Assembly: GCA_029959085.1 (NCBI GenBank)
Contig: JARWIR010000016.1
Span: 5,687,441 to 5,751,440, forward strand
Source of the DNA: Nemophila menziesii
Lineage: Eukaryota > Streptophyta > Magnoliopsida > Boraginales > Hydrophyllaceae
Reading direction: 5' to 3'
DNA length: 64,000 nucleotides
The translations under genes were made by a program, and so were the position numbers. Under the pieces are notes generated by a model that had not been told where the DNA came from, did no database searches, and worked only from the letters and a program-made list of their open reading frames with translations. Positions 21,777 through 32,936 of this stretch are shown here, piece after piece; position 1 is the first letter of the stretch; every line of letters begins with the position of its first letter.

Positions 21777-24700
21777 CTTATTGCTTTAGCTAATTCTTCT
21801 TCAATTGATCAAGCTTCTCCTCCATCAGCTGTTCATCAAGTCTCCACACAGGAAGGTAATACTAATAAAACCTCTTGGATTCTTGATACAGGTGCAACTG
21901 ATCACCTTATATATTCTTGTTCTTTATATACTAATGATGTTACTTGTATTACAACCCCTGTTACTCTTCCTAATGGGGTGATTGTTAATGCTACACACAA
22001 GGGTAGTGTATGGATAAATGATGCCATTACTCTACACAATGTTTTATGTGTTCCAATATTCAAGTATAACTTGTTATCAGTCTCAAAACTCACTAAAGAC
22101 TCAAATATATCACTTGTTTTCCATCCTTCTCATTGTATCATTCAGGAACACACAACTCAGAAGATGATTGGGATTGCTTATGAGCTTAAGGGACTCTACT
22201 ATATTACTCTTCAACCAAATCTTCTTCAAGTCAGGCTTTCTTAGCAAATTCAACTGAGAATTTTGATGTTTGGCACTCAAGATTAGGCCATCCTTCAAAG
22301 GCTAAATTACCTGCACTTACAGAGTTAGATTCTTCTATTTCTTTTCTCTCTTCAAACATTTGTAGTTCATGTCATTATTCTAAACAAAAGAATCTTGTAT
22401 TTCCCAATTCTCAAACTCAAAGTACCTCTTGTTTTGAGTTGATTCATTGTGATATATGGGGACCTTTCAATCAAGTTTCTCACTCGGGTCATAAATATTT
22501 TTTAACTATTGTGGATGATTTATCAAGATGCACATGGATATACTTAATGTGTGCAAAATCTAAGGTTCAAACTCATCTCATATCTTTCTACAACTTAATA
22601 AAGACTCAGTTTGATGTTTGTATAAAAGCAATAAGAACAGATAATGGTCCTGAGTTTCTATTACTTGAATTCTACTCTAAACATGGAATTATACATCAAC
22701 TCAGTTGTGTTGAAACACCACAACAAAATGGCTTGGTGGAAAGAAAGCATCAACACCTACTAACCACAGCTAGAGCGTTGATGTTTCAATCTAATCTTCC
22801 TCTTCAATTTTAGAGTGAATCTGTTCTTACTGCTGCACATTTGATCAACAGGCTCCCTACACCTCTACTCAATAACCTTTCTCCCTATCAAAAACTATAT
22901 AACAAACCTCCATCTCTTCAACACTTAAGAGTTTTTGGCTCATTATGCTATGCATCAACTCTTCAACAAAATAGAACAAAGTTTGATTATAGAGCCACTG
23001 AATGTGTTTTTCTAAGCTACCCTATGGGCACTAAAGGATATAAACTCCTTGATTTAAACTCATACAAGGTGTTTATATCAAGAAATGTGATATTCCATGA
23101 ATCCATTTTCCCTTTTGTCTCAAACACACCTCCTACACAAATTCATACCTTATTATTCCCACCTTCATCCTCTCAGTTGATTGATACACCCCTACTTCTT
23201 CCAACCTCAACACCTAACAATACATCTACTTCACTACAACCATCCTCAAGACCTTACAGAACAAGAAATCCACCCTCATACCTTAATGACTACATATGTC
23301 ACTCAACCTCTTGTTGTACATCTTCCCACACACAAACTGATCTCTTATACCCTATACAAGATTTCATTGGCACAGCTAAACTCTCTCCATCATATACATC
23401 TTTTATATCCTCCATAACCTCCACACCTGAACCAAAATCATTCAAACAAGCCTCAACATCCACTGAATGGATGAATGCTATTCAAAAAGAACTAACTGCC
23501 TTACAAAACAACAATACTTGGACAATTGTTCCTCAATCACCTAATATCAATCCCATTGGCTCCAAGTGGGTGTTTAAACTGAAATATAATGCAGATGGTA
23601 CTCTTGAAAGGCACAAAGCCAGATTAGTTGCAAAAGGATACAATCAGCAGGAAGGGCTTGATTTCTTTGACACCTTTTCTCCTGTTGCAAAACTAGTATC
23701 CATAAGATTGATTCTTGCCTTAGCCTCTCTTAATCAATGGTTTTTGCATCAATTGGATGTCAATAATGCGTTTCTACATGGTGATCTATATGAGGATGTA
23801 TATATGACAGTTCCTCAAGGTCTTGATGCTCCTCCAAACTCTGTATGCAAGCTCAATAAGAGTTTGTATGGATTGAAACAGGCTTCAAGACAATGGTTTG
23901 CTAAGCTCTCATCTGCACTAATTGATTATGAATTTGTTCATTCAAACAGTGATTATAGCTTGTTCATAAAACAAGAATCAACATCTTTTATTGCAATACT
24001 CGTCTATGTGGATGATATAATCCTTACAAGCAACTCAATTCAAGAAATCTCAAAGCTCAAACACTTTCTCAATGAAAGGTTCATTATAAAAGACTTAGGT
24101 GAATTAAAATTCTTCTTAGGAATTGAAGTTGCTCGATCCTCGAATGGAATCACTATTTGTCAATGTAAATTTGCGCTTGATATACTTATGGAGTGTGGCT
24201 TATTAGGCTCTAAACCTTGTCACTTTCCAATGGAGTCTACTTTGAAGCTCAAAAATGAAGAAACAGAGCTCTTGGAAAAACCATCTTCATATAGGCGATT
24301 AATTGGAAGATTATTATATTTGACCATTACTCGACCTGATATTGCATATTCTGTGAATTGCCTTAGTCAATTTTTGGCTAAACCTTCTACAAATCATTGG
24401 AATGCAGCTCAAAGAGTCCTAAGATATATCAAACTCACACCCGGTCAAGGTTTGTTTCTTTCTAGTTCTTCTGAAATTAAGCTCAAAGCATTTTGTGATA
24501 GTGATTGGGCTGGTTGTGTGGATACACGAAGAAGTATTACTGGGTTTTGTGTGTTTCTTGGTGATTCACTTATTTCGTGGAAGAGTAAAAAGCAAACGAC
24601 TATAAGTAAATCTTCTGCAGAAGCTGAGTATAAGCTTTAGCTGCTACTACATGTGAATTGCAATGGCTCGTATTTGCACTCAATGATTATGGAATATTGC

Positions 24701-25047
24701 ATAATTCACCTGCTCTTATCTTCTCTGATAGTAAATCTGCCATAGCCATGGCTACAAATCCAATACAACATGAGAAAACTAAACATGTTGATATTGACTG
24801 TAAGATAACTCGTGAAAAGTTACAAGCTGGATTGATCAAGCTGTTTTACATACCATCTTCACTCCAACTTGCTGATATTTTCACCAAACCGCTTGGTTCA
24901 ATACCTTTTCACAACATTCTCTCCAAGCTGAACATTCATAATATTCATGTTCCGCTTGTGGGGGGCTGTTGGAATGCAGCTAATGAACTTGATAAGAAAG
25001 AGTTGGAGCAAATTATACAGAAAGATAATGCAGGGACCAATATGCAA
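21777..25047 (+). pseudogene. Copia-1 pol: protease, integrase, RT, RNase H, broken
   Basis: After the gag stop the same frame gives the protease motif SWILDTGATDHL (about 21875). A frame change near 22200-22240 leads into the integrase: a GPFNQVSHSGHKYF segment, RTDNGPEF, and TPQQNGLVERKHQHL (22439-22813). A TAG at 22811-22813 stands where tryptophan is usual. RT follows (WVFKLKYNADGTLERHKARL; active site YVDDIIL at about 24010). RNase H begins SSAEAEY and a 1-bp loss near 24630 shifts the frame into KTKHVDIDCK (24658-25047). Four lesions at least, so the element cannot now encode its own enzymes. Confidence 0.9.
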
Positions 25048-25290
25048 TAAACTAAGAATACAAGAGAATCTTTACCGCTGGAGTTAGTTAGAAGTTTGTT
25101 AGATTGTTTAGATAGCAAATGTGTATTGTATATATAACATGTAAATGTACATAATCGATCACTTCTTCTAGCTTAATACAATACTATCTTTTCCTCTCTC
25201 TCTTGTATCTTCTTCTTCTTCTTCTTCTGCTAAAGCTTCTTTTATCTTCAAGCTATTTCAATGGCTTCTCTAACTTCTCAAATCTTATCA
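24967..25290 (+). repeat. 3' LTR of Copia-1
   Basis: 324 bp. It is the same as the 5' LTR apart from two substitutions that I can see and six fewer CTT units. The last in-frame pol codons run about 60 bp into it. Confidence 0.95.
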
Positions 25291-25400
25291 TTATAGAATT
25301 TTAATGAGGGAGGAAGGAGGATTTTTTGGTGGGGGGGTTTGTTTTTGAGGTGGTTTGTGGTGGTTTGTTGAGAGAAACCCAGTGACTAGTTTTCATCTTT

Positions 25401-25786
25401 ATTAGTGATTTTTTATAAAAGTTATATATACTAATCCACTCCTTGACAGGGTTTTAGTTGCTATATTTTGAAATGACACACGTGAAATAAACAAATATCC
25501 CCAGTCTATTACAGATAATGCATATTGATAAAAACAACGATTTTAAAATAAAAAAAGAACAAAACTAACAAAGAAAAATCTAAACCATCAAACATCATAT
25601 CCGAAATCAAGAATAACTTATGACAAATTCTTGGCTGAAAATTAGTTTCAAATACTTCCAAACAAACAAGATCAAGATCAGCAGAATGTAGTTCACAACC
25701 AAAAGCAACCTTAATAATCTTTCTTTTTGTATCTCCCAATAGACAAACGACAAAAATAAAATAGTGTTTAAATAGACTCGTATCAC
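25401..25786 (-). other. 3' flank and probable 3' UTR of the seryl-tRNA synthetase gene
   Basis: This follows the stop codon of the minus-strand synthetase and lies before the LINE1 leader. It is AT-rich with no conserved frame. The poly(A) site is not obvious. Confidence 0.5.
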
Positions 25787-27724
<1,938 letters not shown>

Positions 27725-28716
27725 TTTCCCTACTTTCTCTGCAATTACACCACACCACACTTTTTTTAACACTCAAATCAACATAAATATACAATTCTAT
27801 ACATACATATTCTACCCATACATATTTCTACATTTTTTCTATTCCAATTTTTCGGAACCGGTAAAAACCATTCCTAATTCGGAATTAGCCGGAAACTCTT
27901 GGCATGGAAATTTCGGAATTTTGGAACTCTTAGTTAGGCGAAGATATTTAAAAAACAAAACTTATAAAACTTACATGAACACAAGTTAAAAAAAAAAATT
28001 ACTGTAGTAATGAGGCATTTGTAAAGTATAAAATCAGATGGATATTTACAGCAAAACAATTTAAAAAGTAATTATACGATGTAGACTAATTCATGGGTGG
28101 CTAATTCTAAAGTCATAAAATGGGTGTATTAGGCTTACAACGGTCATAATGTGACCATTGTTGAATTTGTATAAAAATATAATAAACATCACGACTGTAA
28201 TTATACTTAAATCAGATAATTTTGGAAAATTGTAAAAGTGATGATATTAAGTTAAAAATAATTTAATTTTTTAAAGTTTCAATGGTTGTACCTTAATTTG
28301 GGTTCTTCGATTGTTGATGGTGTAGCCAAGCAAGTTGATGATGGTGCAGAATGATCCACAAGTAGCGGCGGTTTTCGGCTTGGTGGGAAGGTGAGTTTTT
28401 TCTTTTTTGTTCTAAACGCTTTTAGGGAAAGTGAGTGTGAAATGTTTCATTGTTTTTCTTTTCTTTTCCGAACATAAAAAGAAAAACGTTTCATTGTTTT
28501 CCAACGTTTAATTAGAAACCCTAAAGACGTTTATGTACAAGCCATTTCACTACTTTGTTTAAAAAAAAATTATCTATGTTACATAAATAATTTGCTTAAG
28601 TAAATTCTAAATCAAAATTAATTAATAAAAATAATTTATTGAACAGAATAATTTGCTTAAGTGTGCTATTAAACAGAATAATTTTTTGGCTTATTTCATG
28701 TGTATTTCTGAAATTA
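27725..28716. other. Upstream region of the synthetase gene
   Basis: This should hold the promoter and 5' UTR of the minus-strand synthetase, but no TATA box stands out. The part 28281-28430 is the inverted partner of the repeat at 3640-3850. The rest is AT-rich with no frame. Confidence 0.5.
28281..28430 (-). repeat. Inverted partner of the 3.7-kb leader-like repeat
   Basis: On the minus strand it reads 'actcaccttc', 'aaaaccgccgc', 'ttggctacaccatcaac' and ends 'cccaaattaaggtac', matching the order at 3640-3850 with roughly 70% identity by eye. It lacks the internal duplication seen there. Confidence 0.5.
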
Positions 28717-29312
28717 GATACATGAAGAACATTAATATATTGACTTCAATTGTATCAAGTTTGCAATATTTCAGGTGTTTTCCAAGAATTGAGAATTCTC
28801 AATAGAGGTGTATTGTTTCTTCGTTTTTGATACGTGAATAATTAGCCATGGTACTCCAAGGTCATATGGAGTCCGGGTTTACAAGGAGAGTTCAGTAATC
28901 ATTAAGGAGAGTTTGCTCCGTATACAGTTGGAAGGAAGCTCTTAGACCATATACATAACCAAACCTTTATCATAATCTCCATAAGCTATCTATAATTACA
29001 AATTCTCCATTTTCGTAAACTATCAATTCTTAAATACGCATATAATAGACATGATAAAGAGGTTCCAAAAACAAAAAATAAATCAAATCCAAATAAGATA
29101 ATATTTACAGAATCGCTCAAAGGTCAACAGACTGATAGTAGAAGAAGTAAAAAATAGATAATAATAAAAATCAAAATGAGACATATCACTTTTACATTGT
29201 AAAAACTCAGGACATGCCTCTACTTAAACAAACACTGAGATTCCTTTGCTCTAGAGGAATGCCGTTTTCATATGATACTTTAAAAACATGTAAGACAAAC
29301 ATGATCAAAAGC

Positions 29313-30467
29313 CTAATTAATATTACTCATTGAAAGTTTCATCTTCTCTTGATAAAGTTCTAATAGCTCAGGAGCTTCTTTTTTATAACACTCCACATAC
29401 TTCTTACGAAACTTCTCTTCTGAATCTACAAGCAATGTATACAAGCTAGAATTTTCTTTGATGAAACCTTTTAAAATCAATACTCGGTAAACTGCACATC
29501 TTGGAATAATTCTTCTGTTTAAGCTCATAGAGAGTATTAGTGAAGTGTTCATCAACCTTGAGGATTCCCAACCAATTTCATTCATAAAAAATCTCATAAT
29601 CATATCAATTTTATCATTTGATACCATCATACACCGAGGGTCTATCACAAAAGCTGCCAAAACCATATCCTCAGAACAACCCCATTTTTCATAAACCTCC
29701 ATTCTCTTTTTCCAAGAAGACCTACTAAGCCCAATTATAGTAGCAATGGCCATGAAGAAAGTTGATTTTAGAGGATCAACACCCATTGCTTTAACCTCTT
29801 CCACAACTTGTTTAAATCTAGTAGGAGGTTTGGTCAATGTGCGTGGCCGTTGTATCAACAAACTCCTAATTCTGGGCTCAGGTACACCAGCCTTTCGCAA
29901 AATTTCTATGTTAGGAAACACATTACCCTCAAAAAGTTCTATCAACCGTGGACAGCGTTTAAGTGTAACTATTGTATCTCCAACACAACCAAGTAGTTTC
30001 TTCAAGCTATTAAATGTGGGTATGACCCTTTTGTCCAAATTCGTTGAAAAAATATTAGGTGCAGCAACCATTATTGTGGCCAGGTCGGCTTTCGAAACAT
30101 CTTGAGACAGAAAGAAATTAATCTTGGGCAAAAGGGTTTTTTCAGGATCAAACATAGTAATCTTAGGCTTAATCCTTATCATTTTGAACACTTGTGTTTC
30201 AGTAAACCCTTGGTTCTTCAAGAAAGATATAACTGCATCGGGCTTGTCCGGTTTGTTAAAATTCACGTACTTGGAAGCTGAAAGCGCCCGTTCTGGTGAG
30301 AATCCACATTTATCTATGAAATAATTAACAGAAAAGGAGAGATCCTTTTCACTTTTTGATGAGAATGATAAAAAGTGGTTGAGCTGAAGAATATGCAGTT
30401 CGTGTGTTGATGAAGTTGTTAAAGAATGCTTAAAATGAGGAATAGATTTGCAAATGAAATTAAACAT
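29313..30467 (-). CDS. Plant mTERF-family protein, intact (copy 1)
   Basis: A single-exon gene of 384 codons. The first 40 residues (MFNFICKSIPHFKHSLTTSS...) are rich in basic, serine and hydrophobic residues with few acids, as in a mitochondrial targeting peptide. Residues about 45-350 consist of repeated helical mTERF modules with the recurring pattern of a leucine- and proline-marked turn, e.g. CGFSPERALSASKYV, FLKNQGFTETQVFKMIRIKP, RCPRLIELF, KWGCSEDMVLAAF and IDPRCMM. mTERF proteins bind organellar DNA or RNA and act in transcription termination, splicing or ribosome biogenesis; which one applies here cannot be told. The start is the first ATG and matches the paralogue. No lesion is seen, and single-exon tandem mTERF copies are typical of plants. 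Confidence 0.9.
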   Translation of the reverse strand: MFNFICKSIPHFKHSLTTSSTHELHILQLNHFLSFSSKSEKDLSFSVNYFIDKCGFSPERALSASKYVNFNKPDKPDAVISFLKNQGFTETQVFKMIRIKPKITMFDPEKTLLPKINFFLSQDVSKADLATIMVAAPNIFSTNLDKRVIPTFNSLKKLLGCVGDTIVTLKRCPRLIELFEGNVFPNIEILRKAGVPEPRIRSLLIQRPRTLTKPPTRFKQVVEEVKAMGVDPLKSTFFMAIATIIGLSRSSWKKRMEVYEKWGCSEDMVLAAFVIDPRCMMVSNDKIDMIMRFFMNEIGWESSRLMNTSLILSMSLNRRIIPRCAVYRVLILKGFIKENSSLYTLLVDSEEKFRKKYVECYKKEAPELLELYQEKMKLSMSNIN

Positions 30468-30632
30468 TGTTAAAGTTTAAGCAAATGGTATAAAGATCTC
30501 GCCTGAACTCCTCTTTTAGATTTGATTTTTCCTCTGAAAACCCTAGTCCGACGCCGATGAAGCAGAGCAATGGCCGATGTAGGCTTGATTGTTTAAGAGT
30601 GACACTGCTTTGCGTTTTAATTGCAGTATGAA

Positions 30633-30666
30633 TGACAAATGAGAGTTCATGTATGTATAAGTGTCA
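30633..30666. other. 34-bp segment inverted relative to copy 2
   Basis: This reads TGACAAATGAGAGTTCATGT and on to TGTCA. The matching place in copy 2 (61519-61552) carries its reverse complement apart from one or two bases, while flanks on both sides align in the same orientation. The segment is bounded by the short inverted repeat TGACA/TGTCA. Confidence 0.85.
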
Positions 30667-30829
30667 CTTTAGTCCATCAAGAATTAAAATGATCACTTGA
30701 GTCTTTTTTTTTTTACTAGGAAAGTGGTCCACAAGAAACTGGAAAAAAAAAAAAAAAACATTAGCCTATGCTTTCTATCGTTTTGAATTCGTCCATCAAA
30801 TCAAAAAAAATTGTTGTTATTCGAGCGAA

Positions 30830-31100
30830 CTTGAGTGGATTCTTGTCCAGCTTTTGTTGCGAATTTATCTACTAATCCGTTGAACCTTCTAGGAATAAAT
30901 CTGAAGGTGATAGGCCTAAACTTAACGTCCAATTGATTGATTTTCTTGATGATACATTGGATTTTATAACTGGCGACTTACACCCTCCTAATACCTTGCA
31001 TAAATTCAAGGTTATCTAAGATGATTGTTTTGCTTATATCTGGGTACTCCTTACATATTTCCGTAACTTTAAGAACTACCAGTGCCTCTCCAGTATGGAA
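30830..31100 (-). pseudogene. LINE RNase H fragment in the duplicated unit
   Basis: The minus strand reads EALVVLKVTEICKEYPDISK, then ILDNLEFMQG, and after a break DVKFRPITFRFIPRRFNGLV with DKFA. This is the order and spacing of the plant LINE RNase H (RVT_3): a Glu-Ala-Leu helix, a beta strand ending in Asp, and the C-terminal arginine-rich segment followed by the helix with Asp. Stops interrupt it. The same fragment exists in copy 2 (about 61670-61920), so it predates the duplication. Confidence 0.65.
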
Positions 31101-31571
31101 TCACAAAAAATGAAGCTTTTGAGAAGATTTTGCTTCCAGATTTTTGTGAAGTTGCATAATCTCTATCCTTGTTTCTTCGTACTTTTTCTCCCTTACATAT
31201 TTATGTGGTTAATTTGTCCTTGACTAGTCCAGTAAGCGATGTAGAAGAGTTCTGCCACGTGTAGTCTGTCGATTGCTTGTTTCAGCTTGGTCATTGCTCG
31301 TGCCACATGGACGATTCTGGTTTGCTAATCATGCACGATCAGATGCAGGTGGATTAGAAAACTCAATTATCATACGTATACTACCTGTCGCATTGTTACT
31401 GGTTTCCTGGACACAGTCAGGACCAGTGAAAGGGGGCTGGTCAAAGTTTGAATCCCTTTGGTGATGTGTCATACGGCTGTTGGTGGCTACTATAGTGGAA
31501 TAGTCAAATCTTTGAGTATATCTTCTCGCGCGACGTGGCCTTCTCCTGGCCGCTAGTCTTGATCCGTTTAG

Positions 31572-32311
31572 TAGGGGTGAGCACGGTACGGTTCGGCTCG
31601 GTTTTGGTCAAAACCGAAACTTAAACCGAATGATTCGGTTTTTATGGGTGTTGTTACCGAACCGAACGGTTTTCGTCGGTTCGGTTTCATCGGTTTTCGG
31701 TTCGGTATATGTTCGGTTCGGTTTAATTTTTGGTTTTTATATGTGCTTGGTTCGAAAACTGGATAACCCTCTAGTATCTACTTGAAACGTTTTATTTTCT
31801 AACAAGTCAATATATGAATCGTCCAATTTTCATATTGTTGGCCAATATACAAAAAATTCATTCTTAGAATTAATTTTAGAGAAACATTACTCTAACTTAA
31901 TGTGTATGTTTTAGTTTTAAGAAAATTAATAAACGAAGGATCTCTTTAGATTTATCGACTAATGATTTGTGCATATTTTGCACATTATGACCTTCTTCTT
32001 ATAAAAATTTACTCTATTTTCTATCACCTAATCATAAAACTTTTTAAATATATCAAAGAAAGTAAAGGGTGTCTTAAGTAAAGGCAGAGGAGAGGTCATC
32101 CAAAACTAGAAAATATTAGTGACATAAATTAGTTTTTTGTATATTTTTTAGATTCGGTTTAGCATATAAAAACCGAACCGAACCGAAATTTTCGGTTTTT
32201 TAAATAGCTTATACCGAACCGAACGGTTTTTTTGGTTTTCGGTTTTATCGGTTCGGTTTTTTCGGTTTTTGGGGCCGGTTCGGTTTTCCGGTTATGTTTT
32301 GCTCAACCCTA
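31572..32311. mobile_element. Non-autonomous hAT-like DNA transposon in copy 1
   Basis: The ends are TAGGGGTGAGCACGG and, reverse-complemented, TAGGGTTGAGCAAAA. The 8-bp duplication CCGTTTAG flanks it (31564-31571 and 32312-32319). Copy 2 of the duplicated unit has a single uninterrupted site 'gatccatttagtgggc' at about 62364, so the insertion is younger than the duplication. Both ends hold arrays of GGTTCGGTT-like words and the 740-bp body has no transposase. Its TIR differs from the element at 8111, so it is a separate family of similar design. Confidence 0.92.
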
Positions 32312-32319
32312 CCGTTTAG

Positions 32320-32936
32320 TGGGCTATCTTGTTGTGTTTTATTTGTATATTCTAGTAGAACAATATAAAAACTAATGCAGAAACAAAATAAAAGTAAATA
32401 AATTAATAACTTTACTTGTCGAGACTCGAATGGATCAAATGTCTTTAAGGTATTTAGGCCACGTACCGGTGTCTTACGTTTGTTGGTTTCAACCTCCAAG
32501 ATACAACTACAAAACTATTCAAAAGAATTGACACACTAATTCTTAAGAATTTTAACGAATTTAGTAAAGATGCTTCTTTCTATCTCCCTCTTATAATTTT
32601 AATTTTAATGTTGTGAAAAACTAAATGAATTAAATGTTCGAACCACATCAGCTTTTTTTGGTGCTTTAGAATTAAAAGAAAATAAAATAAAATAACATAC
32701 ATTATTAATTCTTTTCTCTTTTAATTTCTTCAAATTACATGACTCAGTTTCTCATTCAATTTCAAATAATTTTAACCAAGTGAATATATTATGTTCATCT
32801 TTACAACTGGAATAAACATATTAATATCTGAATCATTTCTTTATATTGAGTCACCGACTATCATCGTAAACATGGTCAGCGCTTGGGTAGAATCTCATGT
32901 GTCCAACAGACTTGCGTTGAAAAATCAACGCCTCTA
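32320..32936. other. Duplicated unit, non-coding part (copy 1)
   Basis: AT-rich DNA that matches 62372-62995 of copy 2. No gene or transposon end is visible, apart from the last 30-60 bp, which belong to the coding-like fragment interrupted by the LINE at 32937. Confidence 0.5.

Larger units (their letters stand above)
20369..25290 (+). mobile_element. Complete Ty1/Copia element (Copia-1), young LTRs but broken genes
   Basis: Two LTRs (20369-20710 and 24967-25290) start TGTTGGAATG and end CTTATCA, flanked by the 5-bp duplication TTATA (20364-20368 and 25291-25295). A primer-binding site follows the 5' LTR, and GTGGGGGGC precedes the 3' LTR as polypurine tract. By eye the LTRs differ by two substitutions and by the length of a CTT run. 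The internal region reads gag, protease, integrase, RT, RNase H, the Copia order. The insertion is in the 5' leader of LINE1. Confidence 0.95.
9299..25400 (-). mobile_element. Old L1-type LINE (LINE1), split by five later insertions
   Basis: Read on the minus strand, this element has a pyrimidine-rich leader (about 25400-25291, continuing at 20363), ORF1 with a zinc knuckle, ORF2 with endonuclease, reverse transcriptase, zinc-binding and RNase H parts, and a poly(A) tail (T run at about 9299-9309 on the plus strand). It is interrupted by a Copia element (20369-25290), solo LTRs (16794-18322, 13904-15429, 11707-13294) and a TRIM (16471-16753). Removing the solo LTR at 11707 restores a continuous RT reading across the junction. 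Many stops and frameshifts show it is dead. I found no convincing target duplication, so the outer ends are approximate. Confidence 0.85.
30468..31571. other. 5' flank of mTERF copy 1 and LINE fragment
   Basis: The first 100 bp or so are probably the mTERF leader and promoter. From about 30830 to 31100 a decayed minus-strand LINE RNase H piece is present (separate entry). The rest (31100-31571) matches copy 2 at 61.95-62.38 kb and has no frame that I trust. Confidence 0.55.

Noticed and set aside
31273..31464. Plus-strand 63-codon frame next to mTERF copy 1
   Set aside because: The matching region in copy 2 (about 62100-62260) does not keep the frame, so it is unlikely to be coding.
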